Below, piece by piece: positions 1-9,576 of a DNA stretch of 64,000 bases (the stretch's first letter is position 1; each line of letters begins with the position of its first letter). Position numbers and translations under genes: made by a program. The DNA comes from Symsagittifera roscoffensis (taxonomy: Eukaryota; Xenacoelomorpha; Acoela; Convolutidae). The notes under the pieces are model-generated. The model searched no databases and was not told where the DNA came from. It worked only from the letters and a program-made list of their open reading frames with translations. The stretch lies in contig NC_087068.1 of the NCBI RefSeq assembly GCF_963678635.1, positions 38,647,649 to 38,711,648 on the forward strand, read 5' to 3'.

Positions 1-2
1 GA

Positions 3-362
3 TACATTCGAACAAAACGACAAACACTAAAAAGAAAAATAATAACGAAACAAAGACAAATAACACGAAAAAGATTTTCAAAAAATCGAAACGCATTTTC
101 AGAATCAGAAACCAACAGTTTAGACGAACTTTACAAACTAAAAGAATCAATAGATAAAAATTGCCCACTTCACGATCAATTATATTTTTCTGACTCAGAA
201 ACAACTTCAAATTCATCACAAAGAGGAAAAAGAAGAATAAAAAAGCAGTATAAACACAAACCAGTACATTTATACAATTGGAATCAACCAATTCGACACA
301 TTAATAATTACATATTAACAGTCATCGAACGAAAAAATGAGCTCAACGCACACCCCAGGTGA
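3..362 (+). CDS. 5'-truncated basic upstream ORF overlapping gag
   Basis: A frame is open from the first bases of the window to a TGA at 360-362, about 119 codons, and it contains no methionine. Its start, or the upstream exon, therefore lies outside the window. The first third is rich in Lys and Arg (for example RKRFSKNR), the middle is acidic and Ser-rich (SESETNSLDEL, then FSDSET), and another basic patch follows (GKRRIKKQ). It overlaps the start of the gag ORF by 26 bases in a different frame (gag is +1 relative to it). I recognise no family. It could be the C-terminus of a longer upstream ORF or the second exon of an accessory protein. Codon composition matches the rest of the element. 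The chance of a random open frame of this length in such A-rich DNA is not negligible. Confidence 0.45.
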   Translation, partial: YIRTKRQTLKRKIITKQRQITRKRFSKNRNAFSESETNSLDELYKLKESIDKNCPLHDQLYFSDSETTSNSSQRGKRRIKKQYKHKPVHLYNWNQPIRHINNYILTVIERKNELNAHPR

Positions 363-3300
363 AGAAAGTCCAGATGATGATGAAATCTTTCCTTTTATAG
401 TAGATGCAGATACTGATAGAGGACAACACATATTTTGTCAAAATTTACTCGTAAATTTATTTGAACCCGGAATCAGTCCATGTAAAACAGAGTTCCCCGA
501 TGTAAAAATCAAAAGACAAATCATAGATCACTACTTAAAAGATATATGCAACATAACACAACAGTATGGAATCTACTCCATAGAATTCACCTCACCAAAC
601 CATAATAATAGAAAATATACAATTCAAACAGACGATCTTGATTTAGAATTTTCAAAAGTTTTTTCAGAATATATAAAAAGCATCCAATATCATAACTCAC
701 AAAGAGCAAACTCCATATTCACCAATGAAGTTTTCGCAATAATATATAGTTATATTTCGATATTAGAAAACGAAATCCAAATAACAAATGTCTCACCGAC
801 AGAAACATCTAAACATTTGAAAGTACGACATGAAATCACACTACTCTCTAGTTATTTAAACATCATTAAAGAAAATTTCACGAAAGACGACGTTTCACAA
901 CATACAAAACACGATCTACAAAAAATTTTGGCATGGTTCATAATAGATTATTTTACACACAATATTGATTTAATTGCACAAGCAAGAAAAAATTTTAGAC
1001 CCCAAAACTCGAACGATGATACAGCTATCACAGAACAATCAGATTATGTTTGGGACCCCGAATGGTCTCATCCCGCATTTATAAGCTTTCCACAATCAAT
1101 CTCAAGTCAAGCAATAGGTACGATATCTTACATAAGAGATTATGTAAAAGTAATACCATTAACCATTGATGCAACACCATTAAACTATAATACATTTTTA
1201 CCCAATACACAAAATAATAGTTTAAACTCTACAGTTATACACAATGAAAACCTCAATGGAACTAGGAATCTTACTCAACAAGATATCCAGACACCATCAC
1301 ACTTCATAAATGAAGAAATTGTACACACAACAACTACACAACAAAGTATTTCACCAATACGCCCAAATTTAACAACACCAAGAAATACAAATCCTTCACA
1401 AACACAGGTAACCTTACAATCAACCGTTAAACCTTCGGTTGCCCCTAAATATTCACATATGGATTACCAAACATACAGACCCATGACAATACCATCAAAA
1501 ACACGCAAAACATTCACTAGAAACAACTTTGCAGACCATAATTATAATTATACACATCCGTCAAAAACATATAATCAACCACAAAGAAATTTTAACCAAT
1601 ATACAAGATCTCGAAATTGGGATAACCCAATGACCCAACCTAATTCAATAAATTTCCAAACAAATCCTCCACAGGATCACAGTGAAAATTACCCATTTTT
1701 TCAACAAAATAAAAATAAAAAACAGACATCTTATCAAATGGATTATTTATCCTCAGATGATGATTTCTTACAACCAGATATATTTGCACCAAATACTCAA
1801 GAATATCGTAGACAAGGAATACAGAAAACACGTACAAATCATAGAAATTTTTCTCCACAACCAATAGATGCACAACATCAACAACCAATTCAACAACAAA
1901 ATCTAATTAATACACAATCTTTTCAACCAATTCAACAACAAAATCCAATGACTGCACACTCGTATCAAGCATCACAAATGCAAAATGAAATACCACTCCC
2001 ATATTATCTCCAACAACATGAAATAACAAGAAACCAACTTTCAAATTTTTCTCAAATGCCAAATGCAGCAGAATCATTACAAATGACAATGAATCCATAC
2101 CTTATGGGTGGATCATCAATAACATCAAACAAACCTTTAATGGTTTTCACAGGAACAGACCCTGAATATTCTGTAGAAGATTATTTAAATGCAGTAACAG
2201 CAAACCTGATTTTAAATATTGGACCTGAACCAATTAATACGCCACTACATCAAAATTGGATACATCGACGCACAGCGTTAATACAAACAACCTTAGATGG
2301 CGCAGCCCAAAAATGGTTTTCAGTACTACCTCTAGAAATAAAATCAAACTGGAAAAGGTTTACACAGGAATTTTCAAAAATGTTTGACTCCGAAAGAAAC
2401 AAACAACAACAAAGAGTTTTATGTAATGAAATTCGCAGATTACCAAACGAAACCATCAAGCAAATAGCAGTACGAATCGAAACACTAGTTCGAAAAGCAT
2501 ATTCATTAAATATACATGACTATAAAAACACAAAGATGACAGAAATCTTAATGATGACCTTAACACCACAATTAAGGAAAATAGCAATAAAAAAGAGAGC
2601 ATCCCATCCTTCTTCAATTCGAGAACCCGATTTAGATTTTCGAAAACTAGTAGACAAATTAGAACAAGCAGAAATCACGATGAAACTAGAAGAAACGGAA
2701 AATCTGAAATTACAATACGTTAACAGAATTGAAACGACTCCCACTAATATTAATAATATACAGGAATCAGAGACAGACCTCGTTGAAAAAATCACTGAAA
2801 TACTCAATATTTACGAAAAGAACCCGAACTTTAAAGGCAAACCATCTTTCAAAAAATGGTGTAATTATTGCCGACGATACGGACATAGTATTTCCGAATG
2901 TAGACAAAAACAGCAAGACAACCAAAATAAACCTCAAAGATATAAAGAACCAAATAAATCATTCTATCAATACATGAAAAAAGACCAAAATCTACCGAAC
3001 AAAACAGTCCACAGCAATATCAGTTCAGGAAAACCACTCCCGAACAATACAAACTATACAAGAAATCAATCACCATATAACTCAAGTTATAGAGGAAGAT
3101 CACCAGAACGAAGAAACACGAACAATTCATCACAAAATCACTACAATAGACCAAATAGTCGAAATAACTACTCCAGATCAAATTCAAATACACAACGATT
3201 TGTTTCTAGATCTAATTCTCAATCAAGAAATAACTACTATCCAAACAACCAATCACGAAATTCATCATACAATAGGAATAGAAACTACTCCTATAATCGA

Positions 3301-4638
3301 AATAGAAGTTATTCAAACAACCGAAACCAGAATTACCCGAACAATCGATCAAGGAATAACTCATATAATAGATCGAACTATAACAGACCAAACAATAATT
3401 ACCAAAACAGATCGCGAAATAATTCACAAAATCGACACTCAAGTTATAATAATCGTTATAGAAATTATTCCCAATCACCACACCGGAATAATAATAACTA
3501 TAATAATTCTAATAATCGCCACAGAAGTAGTACACCTAAACATCAAAGACAAATCAATCAAGTACAATCTAATCCAGAAACAACATCAGACCCTCCAGGT
3601 ATTGATGACACAGTAACTGATACGTTACAACTCAATCAAATAAACTGTACATCATCAGATTCAGAAAGTGATACTGAAAACACTCTTTCTATCAATATGA
3701 TAAAAGTCGAAAATGACTATGAATCTGTCATATATGAACAACCCTTTCCATCACACATATATGAAAATCAATCAGAATTTCTTCAAAATTATTACACTAC
3801 ACCCATAAATTCCACACCAACGACGCAAGAAACAAACGAGATTAACACTACAGATCAAACCAATAAAAATACCAAAACAAAATGCTTGAATACAAACCAC
3901 ATTTATCAAAATATACAAAAAGAACAACCCAAAGAAAAAATTTGGACAATACCATTTCTCTTAGAAAGCCCAAGAAATAAAGAATTTCAACCACCAGACC
4001 TTGAAATAGATTTTTTAATTGATTCAGGAGCAGAATCAAACATAATAAACATCCCCACATGGAATGAAATAAAAACCTTACACCCAAAGCTAACACCTCT
4101 TGAAACCTCCAGCAAACTAGCAACAGCACAAGGATCAACATTGATAAACTACGGAAAAATCCAATTATTTCTCCTCCCCACCAGAACAATGGAACAAAGC
4201 AAAATTTTAAATAAGCCATTTAAACAAATATTCCATATCACTGACATTAAATATAATATCATTGGAATACCATTTATTTCGAAGTATATACCAACAATTA
4301 ACATACTAAATAGTAAAATATTAATCAAAGATAAATATACAAAAACAAAAGAAACATCCTTAACATTTTTTCAAAGATTAAATAAACAACCACCATTCTT
4401 TTCAAAATTCTACCCGATATTTAACCAACAAAGAAAACACCTAAAACCACTATCAGGAAATATCTATAATTTTTCAATCAAACAAGTTCACCAATATGAT
4501 AAAGAACAAAACAAACAAAAATTTTATATGTCAGAATTTGAATTCAAACCTATTCACAAATTTTTTCAAAATCACAATCTCATCCATAAAATATTTGAAA
4601 AATTCGAATTCCGATATCATTTCCTTACATGTCTATAA
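337..4638 (+). CDS. gag-pro: Gag-protease polyprotein (retrotransposon gag, CCHC knuckle, aspartic protease)
   Basis: The product is a 1,433-residue structural polyprotein that would form the particle and carry its own protease. The N-terminal 250 residues are of unknown fold. A long Gln/Asn/Thr-rich disordered stretch follows to about residue 590. Residues about 600-740 look like a Retrotrans_gag capsid-type domain (WIHRR, GAAQKWF, FTQEFSKMF). One CCHC zinc knuckle (C-X2-C-X4-H-X4-C) lies near 843-856. Residues about 900-1070 are an Arg/Asn/Ser/Tyr-rich RNA-binding-like tail. The aspartic protease active site DSGA is at 1229-1232, preceded by hydrophobic IDFLI, as in retropepsins. Protease in the gag frame rather than the pol frame is less usual for Ty3/gypsy. 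The ORF ends inside a 143-base overlap with pol. The ATG at 337 is the first in frame. Confidence 0.88.
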   Translation: MSSTHTPGEESPDDDEIFPFIVDADTDRGQHIFCQNLLVNLFEPGISPCKTEFPDVKIKRQIIDHYLKDICNITQQYGIYSIEFTSPNHNNRKYTIQTDDLDLEFSKVFSEYIKSIQYHNSQRANSIFTNEVFAIIYSYISILENEIQITNVSPTETSKHLKVRHEITLLSSYLNIIKENFTKDDVSQHTKHDLQKILAWFIIDYFTHNIDLIAQARKNFRPQNSNDDTAITEQSDYVWDPEWSHPAFISFPQSISSQAIGTISYIRDYVKVIPLTIDATPLNYNTFLPNTQNNSLNSTVIHNENLNGTRNLTQQDIQTPSHFINEEIVHTTTTQQSISPIRPNLTTPRNTNPSQTQVTLQSTVKPSVAPKYSHMDYQTYRPMTIPSKTRKTFTRNNFADHNYNYTHPSKTYNQPQRNFNQYTRSRNWDNPMTQPNSINFQTNPPQDHSENYPFFQQNKNKKQTSYQMDYLSSDDDFLQPDIFAPNTQEYRRQGIQKTRTNHRNFSPQPIDAQHQQPIQQQNLINTQSFQPIQQQNPMTAHSYQASQMQNEIPLPYYLQQHEITRNQLSNFSQMPNAAESLQMTMNPYLMGGSSITSNKPLMVFTGTDPEYSVEDYLNAVTANLILNIGPEPINTPLHQNWIHRRTALIQTTLDGAAQKWFSVLPLEIKSNWKRFTQEFSKMFDSERNKQQQRVLCNEIRRLPNETIKQIAVRIETLVRKAYSLNIHDYKNTKMTEILMMTLTPQLRKIAIKKRASHPSSIREPDLDFRKLVDKLEQAEITMKLEETENLKLQYVNRIETTPTNINNIQESETDLVEKITEILNIYEKNPNFKGKPSFKKWCNYCRRYGHSISECRQKQQDNQNKPQRYKEPNKSFYQYMKKDQNLPNKTVHSNISSGKPLPNNTNYTRNQSPYNSSYRGRSPERRNTNNSSQNHYNRPNSRNNYSRSNSNTQRFVSRSNSQSRNNYYPNNQSRNSSYNRNRNYSYNRNRSYSNNRNQNYPNNRSRNNSYNRSNYNRPNNNYQNRSRNNSQNRHSSYNNRYRNYSQSPHRNNNNYNNSNNRHRSSTPKHQRQINQVQSNPETTSDPPGIDDTVTDTLQLNQINCTSSDSESDTENTLSINMIKVENDYESVIYEQPFPSHIYENQSEFLQNYYTTPINSTPTTQETNEINTTDQTNKNTKTKCLNTNHIYQNIQKEQPKEKIWTIPFLLESPRNKEFQPPDLEIDFLIDSGAESNIINIPTWNEIKTLHPKLTPLETSSKLATAQGSTLINYGKIQLFLLPTRTMEQSKILNKPFKQIFHITDIKYNIIGIPFISKYIPTINILNSKILIKDKYTKTKETSLTFFQRLNKQPPFFSKFYPIFNQQRKHLKPLSGNIYNFSIKQVHQYDKEQNKQKFYMSEFEFKPIHKFFQNHNLIHKIFEKFEFRYHFLTCL

Positions 4639-7426
4639 CAACACACCTTACCAAGTAACATTACCTTTAGGACTTTTAGGATATTGTGAAACCAACGCTA
4701 CAATATCACCAATACACGAAAAAGCCTATCGCGTAAATAATATACTCCAATTACTAGATATTTGCCAATCTACAATTCTTAATGAAGAATTATCTATAAA
4801 TAATATAATAAGTAACGAAAACAGAAATACGGATTATTTCACAAAAACTCCATATTTCAAACCTACATTCAACATAAGTAACTACACAGAGGACCAACAA
4901 AAATTTTTAACAATGTTTAATTTCCAACATTCACAAATAACACAAGACGAATTCGAAAAATTAGCCAAACAGCTAATTAAATATTCATCAGTCTATGCAA
5001 CATCAAAATTCGATGTTGGGAAAATCAGTTCATCACTACATCTCCCGTTAAAACCAGACGCAGTTTTCAAAAAACAGAGAGCAAGTAAAGTACCAATTCA
5101 CTTACATGATAAAGTGAACAGATTACTTGATATTTTAGAACAATACAACATTATATCACCAGTTAATAAAGAAGAACAACCAAAAGGCAACACATTTATC
5201 AACCCCGTTATCATTCTAGCTAAAGGAGAATCATTAAAAATCGATGCTAGATACCTCAATTCACTTATAGATGAATCAAAACGTAATTGGCCCATTGAAC
5301 CAATACAAGTTATTTTAACAAAAATAAACGGCAAATACTTTACAACCGCCGATATGAATAGTGCATACAATCAAATGCCACTAGATGAACAATCACGACG
5401 TTTAACACAATTTGTTATCGGAAACCAACAATATGAATTCAACCGCTTATTCTATGGAATATCCATAGGACCAGCAGCATTTTCAGCTTTTATGAGCAAA
5501 ATTTTTAGACCACTGATACTCAAGAAAAACGCAATCACCTATTTAGACGATGTTTTTATGCAATCACAAACAAAAGACGAAATGTTCAATGTTTTAGAAA
5601 AATATCACCAAATACTTCAGAACGAAAATCTGAAGGCCGCCCCCGATAAATCACACTTCTTTTTGACAAGAGTTAAATTCTTAGGACATAATATAGAAAG
5701 AAAAACAATCACTCCATTGAAATCACGCATTGACGCTATTCAAAAACTTCAACCACCAACAAATAAAAAGAAAATCCAAGAATTTCTTGGAATGTTAAAC
5801 TTTTTAAGTAAATATGTTTATAAAATGCAATTATATCTACGACCATTTTATAATATCCTTAGACAACAAAATAATTTTGAATGGAACACAGAACATCAAA
5901 CACGATTTGAAGAAATAAAGAAACTTTTAACTGAACAAATTTCAAACACAATTCCAGATTCAAATCAACCATTTTATGCAATGTGCGATGCTTCGAACTT
6001 TGGCATCGGTGCAGCACTATTACAATCACATAATGGTACAAATAAAATGAACCTCATATCAGCAAATTCTCGATTATTCACTCAAGCAGAGCTACGACTC
6101 TCAACTCTAATGAGAGAATGTACAGCCATAATATATACACTGACAGAATATGAATTTCTGATACTTGGATCAAAACATCCAACAGTTTTATTCACAGACC
6201 ATAAACCAATCATCTTTCTCTTTACACAAAAATCTAACCCAAACCACCGAGTTTACAGATTTCAACTAATTCTAATGAAATTTCCAAACTTACATATAGT
6301 TTGGACTGCAGGAAAAAATCTTGCATTACCAGACACCTTAAGTCGAAATACACCACCTGAATTACTTACACGAAAAACAACAGTTGAAATACCCAAAAAC
6401 ATAAAATTCTACCTTGCAGAAAACGAAACATCACCTCGATTGGAATGCAAATATGCAGTAAAAACTGATATTGAACAATCACAAATAAATAATTTACAAC
6501 ATTTCCCACTTTATTTAGATTGTCAAAATAATCATTATGAAGTTGATTTACTTGGAACATCAACTTTCAAACCAATCCCATATTCTCAATGGATAAAAAA
6601 TAACACCCAACAAAAACGAACAAAACAACACCTGCCTAAGAAAGACCATTTTCCACTAATTGAAAAAGAAGATTTAACTGATAAAATAAATTTATCAGGA
6701 CCACAAACAAACGATTCAAAATACACAATAAATCAAGTTTTTGACCTTCACGACCCACTTGATACAATACCCTTATCTAAATTAGAAATCGAAAACATTT
6801 TTCTCCCCCCAACAGAAATAATTACAATTTCAACACTGAAACAATATCAAAACCTTGACCCAGTAATTCGACAGCTGAAATCATGGCACAAATATAAAAC
6901 TAAACCTATCAAAGCAGATTCAACCATTCTAGGAAACAAAACACTCCTCCGATACTTTCGCAAATTTAACAACACAACAATTAACGAAAATACAGACCTT
7001 TTAGAGTATAACCTGAATGAATCTACAGTTCCATGTCTCCCTTTAAGTATGATTCTTATAGCTTTTAATATTTCACATACACAAAATATTAAAGGACACT
7101 CTGGATCAGAAAAAACATATTCAAATTTTATACAAAACTTTTATTTCCCAAATGCACCAATTTGGATAAAAGTACTATGCAATGACTGTATAGTATGTCA
7201 ACTAAATAAACCTTACCCAAATCAAAAACAAATAGCACAAAAACAAGATTTTAAAGGACAAAGCTTGTACTTTAACCATCGTATCTCATTTGATACCAAA
7301 GGACCAATTTCACCCTCATCCGAAGGAAACTCCTACATTATGGTAATTGTTGACGCATTTACACATTATGTAGCACTTAACCCAGTACCACATTGTAACG
7401 CTTATTACGCTTACACAACACTCTAA
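4496..7426 (+). CDS. pol: Pol, first part: reverse transcriptase, RNase H and N-terminal integrase, ending at a premature stop
   Basis: The ORF encodes 976 residues. It copies element RNA into DNA and carries the N-terminal integrase. RT spans about residues 180-400, with the catalytic YLDD at 349-352 and the Ty3/gypsy-style FLGMLNFLSKY connection after it. RNase H follows, with CDAS and then TDHKP at 567-571. The integrase zinc domain has its second His at 868 and CNDCIVC at 895-901, and the first catalytic Asp of the core is at 933. The frame is +1 relative to gag-pro, overlapping it at 4,496-4,638, so expression needs a +1 (or -2) shift, or one base has been lost or gained in this copy. 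The ATG at 4,496 need not be the real start. The reading frame stops at TAA 7,424-7,426 inside the integrase core, and the same frame continues immediately afterwards. Confidence 0.9.
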   Translation: MIKNKTNKNFICQNLNSNLFTNFFKITISSIKYLKNSNSDIISLHVYNNTPYQVTLPLGLLGYCETNATISPIHEKAYRVNNILQLLDICQSTILNEELSINNIISNENRNTDYFTKTPYFKPTFNISNYTEDQQKFLTMFNFQHSQITQDEFEKLAKQLIKYSSVYATSKFDVGKISSSLHLPLKPDAVFKKQRASKVPIHLHDKVNRLLDILEQYNIISPVNKEEQPKGNTFINPVIILAKGESLKIDARYLNSLIDESKRNWPIEPIQVILTKINGKYFTTADMNSAYNQMPLDEQSRRLTQFVIGNQQYEFNRLFYGISIGPAAFSAFMSKIFRPLILKKNAITYLDDVFMQSQTKDEMFNVLEKYHQILQNENLKAAPDKSHFFLTRVKFLGHNIERKTITPLKSRIDAIQKLQPPTNKKKIQEFLGMLNFLSKYVYKMQLYLRPFYNILRQQNNFEWNTEHQTRFEEIKKLLTEQISNTIPDSNQPFYAMCDASNFGIGAALLQSHNGTNKMNLISANSRLFTQAELRLSTLMRECTAIIYTLTEYEFLILGSKHPTVLFTDHKPIIFLFTQKSNPNHRVYRFQLILMKFPNLHIVWTAGKNLALPDTLSRNTPPELLTRKTTVEIPKNIKFYLAENETSPRLECKYAVKTDIEQSQINNLQHFPLYLDCQNNHYEVDLLGTSTFKPIPYSQWIKNNTQQKRTKQHLPKKDHFPLIEKEDLTDKINLSGPQTNDSKYTINQVFDLHDPLDTIPLSKLEIENIFLPPTEIITISTLKQYQNLDPVIRQLKSWHKYKTKPIKADSTILGNKTLLRYFRKFNNTTINENTDLLEYNLNESTVPCLPLSMILIAFNISHTQNIKGHSGSEKTYSNFIQNFYFPNAPIWIKVLCNDCIVCQLNKPYPNQKQIAQKQDFKGQSLYFNHRISFDTKGPISPSSEGNSYIMVIVDAFTHYVALNPVPHCNAYYAYTTL

Positions 7427-8554
7427 GAACACTGGATAGCAAAATTCGGACTACCAGAAATTTTAGTTACAGACAACGGTACAGAATTCATAAATAATAA
7501 AATTATCACACTATGTCATTTATATAACATTAAACACAAACCACGTACATCTCATGCACCTTGGACAAACGGCTTAGTCGAAGGTATGAACCGTTCATTA
7601 CAAGAATATCTTAGATGTATCATAAACGGAAATGATACAAAATATACCGAATGGTCAGCAGATGTAAAATTATTTCCCTTAGCATATAATTCACAAATAA
7701 CGACAACTTTAGGAATGTCACCATACGAAATGGTTTTTAACCAAAAGCCACGCAAACCAATAATGTTTACAGCAAATTCTCATAAAAACGCACAAGGTTA
7801 TTGTCAACCAAATAAAGACTCAATTTGTTATAACCTACCTTTACATACACACGATGAAGATCATTTTCATCACCCACAAATTCTTAAACTAGCCTCCGGT
7901 ACACACACCGAATGGATTCTAAATAGAGATAAAAAACACAATGAAATTTATCAAAAAATAACAAAAAAGTTATTACAAAGACAAAACATTAATGAACAAA
8001 TCAATTCACGTTTTACACCAGCCTCCGAATTAAAAATTGGAACATTTGTTTTAATACCTAATTTTAATACTCAAAAAGGAATTTCTAAAAAATTACAACC
8101 CCTTCGAAAAGGACCATACCAAATAATTGCAAAACCCACTGATGTCACATATAAAATTACCGACTCAAACAAAAAAGAAATCGTTCAACATCGAAACAAC
8201 CTATTACCTTATTACCCAAAAGAATACGCACTCCGCGAATTAACTCAATTATATTCTTTCACAGGATTAAAAATCATTCAAAATGAACCACATCTGAAAA
8301 ACACAGAACAAAATGATAACCCCACCGAAAATCAAAACACAAAACCAACCGCCACCAAAAACAATACACAAAACCATAAAGAATCTCCAAAACAAAGAAA
8401 AAATAGAAAAATGACCGAACAAATAATACCCCAAGAACAAATCGACAAATCAGAAAATAGAAAAACAACAAGACTCCGAAATCAACCACGTAAAAACTAT
8501 AAAATATTCATCCCCCAATCTAAAATTTTAAAGAAAGTAGAATTTCAAAAGTAA
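7427..8554 (+). pseudogene. pol: Pol, second part: integrase core and C-terminal domain beyond the in-frame stop
   Basis: Reading continues in the pol frame directly after the stop at 7,424-7,426, with no frame change. The second catalytic Asp (in VTDNGTEF) is at 7,472 and the catalytic Glu (in NGLVEG) at 7,580. That gives D-X59-D-X35-E together with the first Asp at 7,292, the canonical integrase spacing. A C-terminal domain with GPYQI near 8,110 matches the GPY/F module, and a Lys/Asn-rich tail ends at TAA 8,552. The first internal ATG, at 7,586, lies after the catalytic Glu, so a protein started there would have no catalytic core. One nonsense codon is the only visible defect. This copy should therefore lack a full integrase unless the stop is suppressed or is an assembly error. 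Confidence 0.85.
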
Positions 8555-9152
8555 TTTTAACATTTGCTTCACAATCTTGAAACCTCCGAAACATTTTTCA
8601 TTTACATTTTTCAAAATAACATGCTGACAAGTACGTAATAATTCTAGTTCAAAATAGACCAATAGGATTCATCCAATCCGTCACTTTCTCTAACTCAAAC
8701 TAAGACCAATTAGACGAATCATATAGAACTCCAGGCACAATCTATAACTATAACTTTACGACCTCCAGGTCAAAAATAAGCAAACCACTCCAACTTGACA
8801 ACTAAAATAAATATCACCATAATACCGTACCCCTCCCTTATCTAATAACCCAAAGATCAACAATATTTCCCCAACTCAGACCACGAATACCCCCAAAGCA
8901 AATTTGTTAACTTAGCCTAAAGTAACAAAATGAACATTTTAATTAGCCTAAAGTATAAAAATCTCACCATTCCCCGGATCATTTGACAAACAAAAATAAA
9001 GAAAAAGACGACCTCCCAGTCACCATAAAAATTGCCCCCAACAATTTTTTACAAAACTCAACCCACTTGTCAAAAAACTAATAAATAATCCGACCACACT
9101 TGAAAATCGCCTCAAACAGAAAAAAATATTCGACCAAGAGATCATTTCTTAA
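8555..9152 (+). other. Non-coding spacer between pol and accessory ORFs
   Basis: About 600 bases have no open frame of note in either strand, yet they keep the A/C-rich composition of the element. Small internal repeats are visible: ACGACCTCC recurs at about 8,759 and 9,009, and TAGCCTAAAGTA recurs at about 8,916 and 8,945. It may hold a promoter, splice acceptor or RNA packaging signal, but nothing specific is identifiable. Confidence 0.5.
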
Positions 9153-9383
9153 ATGCTCTTCTCTCAATCAGTTACTCAAATACTCATAAATCTTAAACAT
9201 TTTTTTACAATACTTGAAACCTTTATAATATTTCTTTTTGATATACTTGAATCTTTTCTAATAATCCTAATCATTTTTTGTAACATTTTTTTAATTTTCT
9301 ACACCATACTCGAACTATTCCTCCAACTTTCCAAAACCCTTGATTATATCCACAGGTACGATTTATACAATTTGTCTAAATGA
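9153..9383 (+). CDS. Small hydrophobic membrane protein 1
   Basis: A 76-codon ORF has a strongly hydrophobic centre (residues about 20-60, rich in Ile, Leu and Phe: IIFLF, IILIIF, IFLIFY), enough for one or two membrane spans. The C-terminus is polar. Its stop codon overlaps the start of the next ORF as ATGA at 9,380-9,383, a layout suggesting coupled translation. No family is recognised. Two adjacent small hydrophobic ORFs immediately upstream of a glycoprotein are reminiscent of viroporin-like or SH proteins of RNA viruses, but that is inference from size and hydrophobicity only. T-rich sequence will encode hydrophobic residues by chance, so a real product is not proven. Confidence 0.4.
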   Translation: MLFSQSVTQILINLKHFFTILETFIIFLFDILESFLIILIIFCNIFLIFYTILELFLQLSKTLDYIHRYDLYNLSK

Positions 9384-9568
9384 TACGAACAATTTTCAGT
9401 AGAACCGATATTTTTTTATTGTTTGTAATTTTCATAACATTTTTATCATCCCTCATTTTGACAATATGTAAATGTATAAAGAAAGCAATCTTCACATTTG
9501 CCCTAGCAACAATCCTCCTAATTCTTTTTTTGGAAGAATATTATAATAAACACAAAATTTCTCACTAA
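9380..9568 (+). CDS. Small hydrophobic membrane protein 2
   Basis: A 62-codon ORF starts in the ATGA overlap with the preceding ORF. Two hydrophobic segments, about residues 11-30 (IFLLFVIFITFLSS onwards) and about 36-52 (IFTFALATILLILFL), are separated by a short cationic Cys-containing loop (CKCIKK). The predicted form is a hairpin membrane protein with a charged tail (EEYYNKHK). It lies in the -1 frame relative to the upstream ORF and is followed nine bases later by the opening of the ATG-less ORF. Function unknown. Confidence is limited by the small size. Confidence 0.4.
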   Translation: MIRTIFSRTDIFLLFVIFITFLSSLILTICKCIKKAIFTFALATILLILFLEEYYNKHKISH

Positions 9569-9576
9569 AGTAATAA

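Noticed and set aside
3200-4219. Alternative-frame ORFs inside gag on both strands
   Set aside because: Shadows of the low-complexity gag sequence. The gag frame has clear domains.
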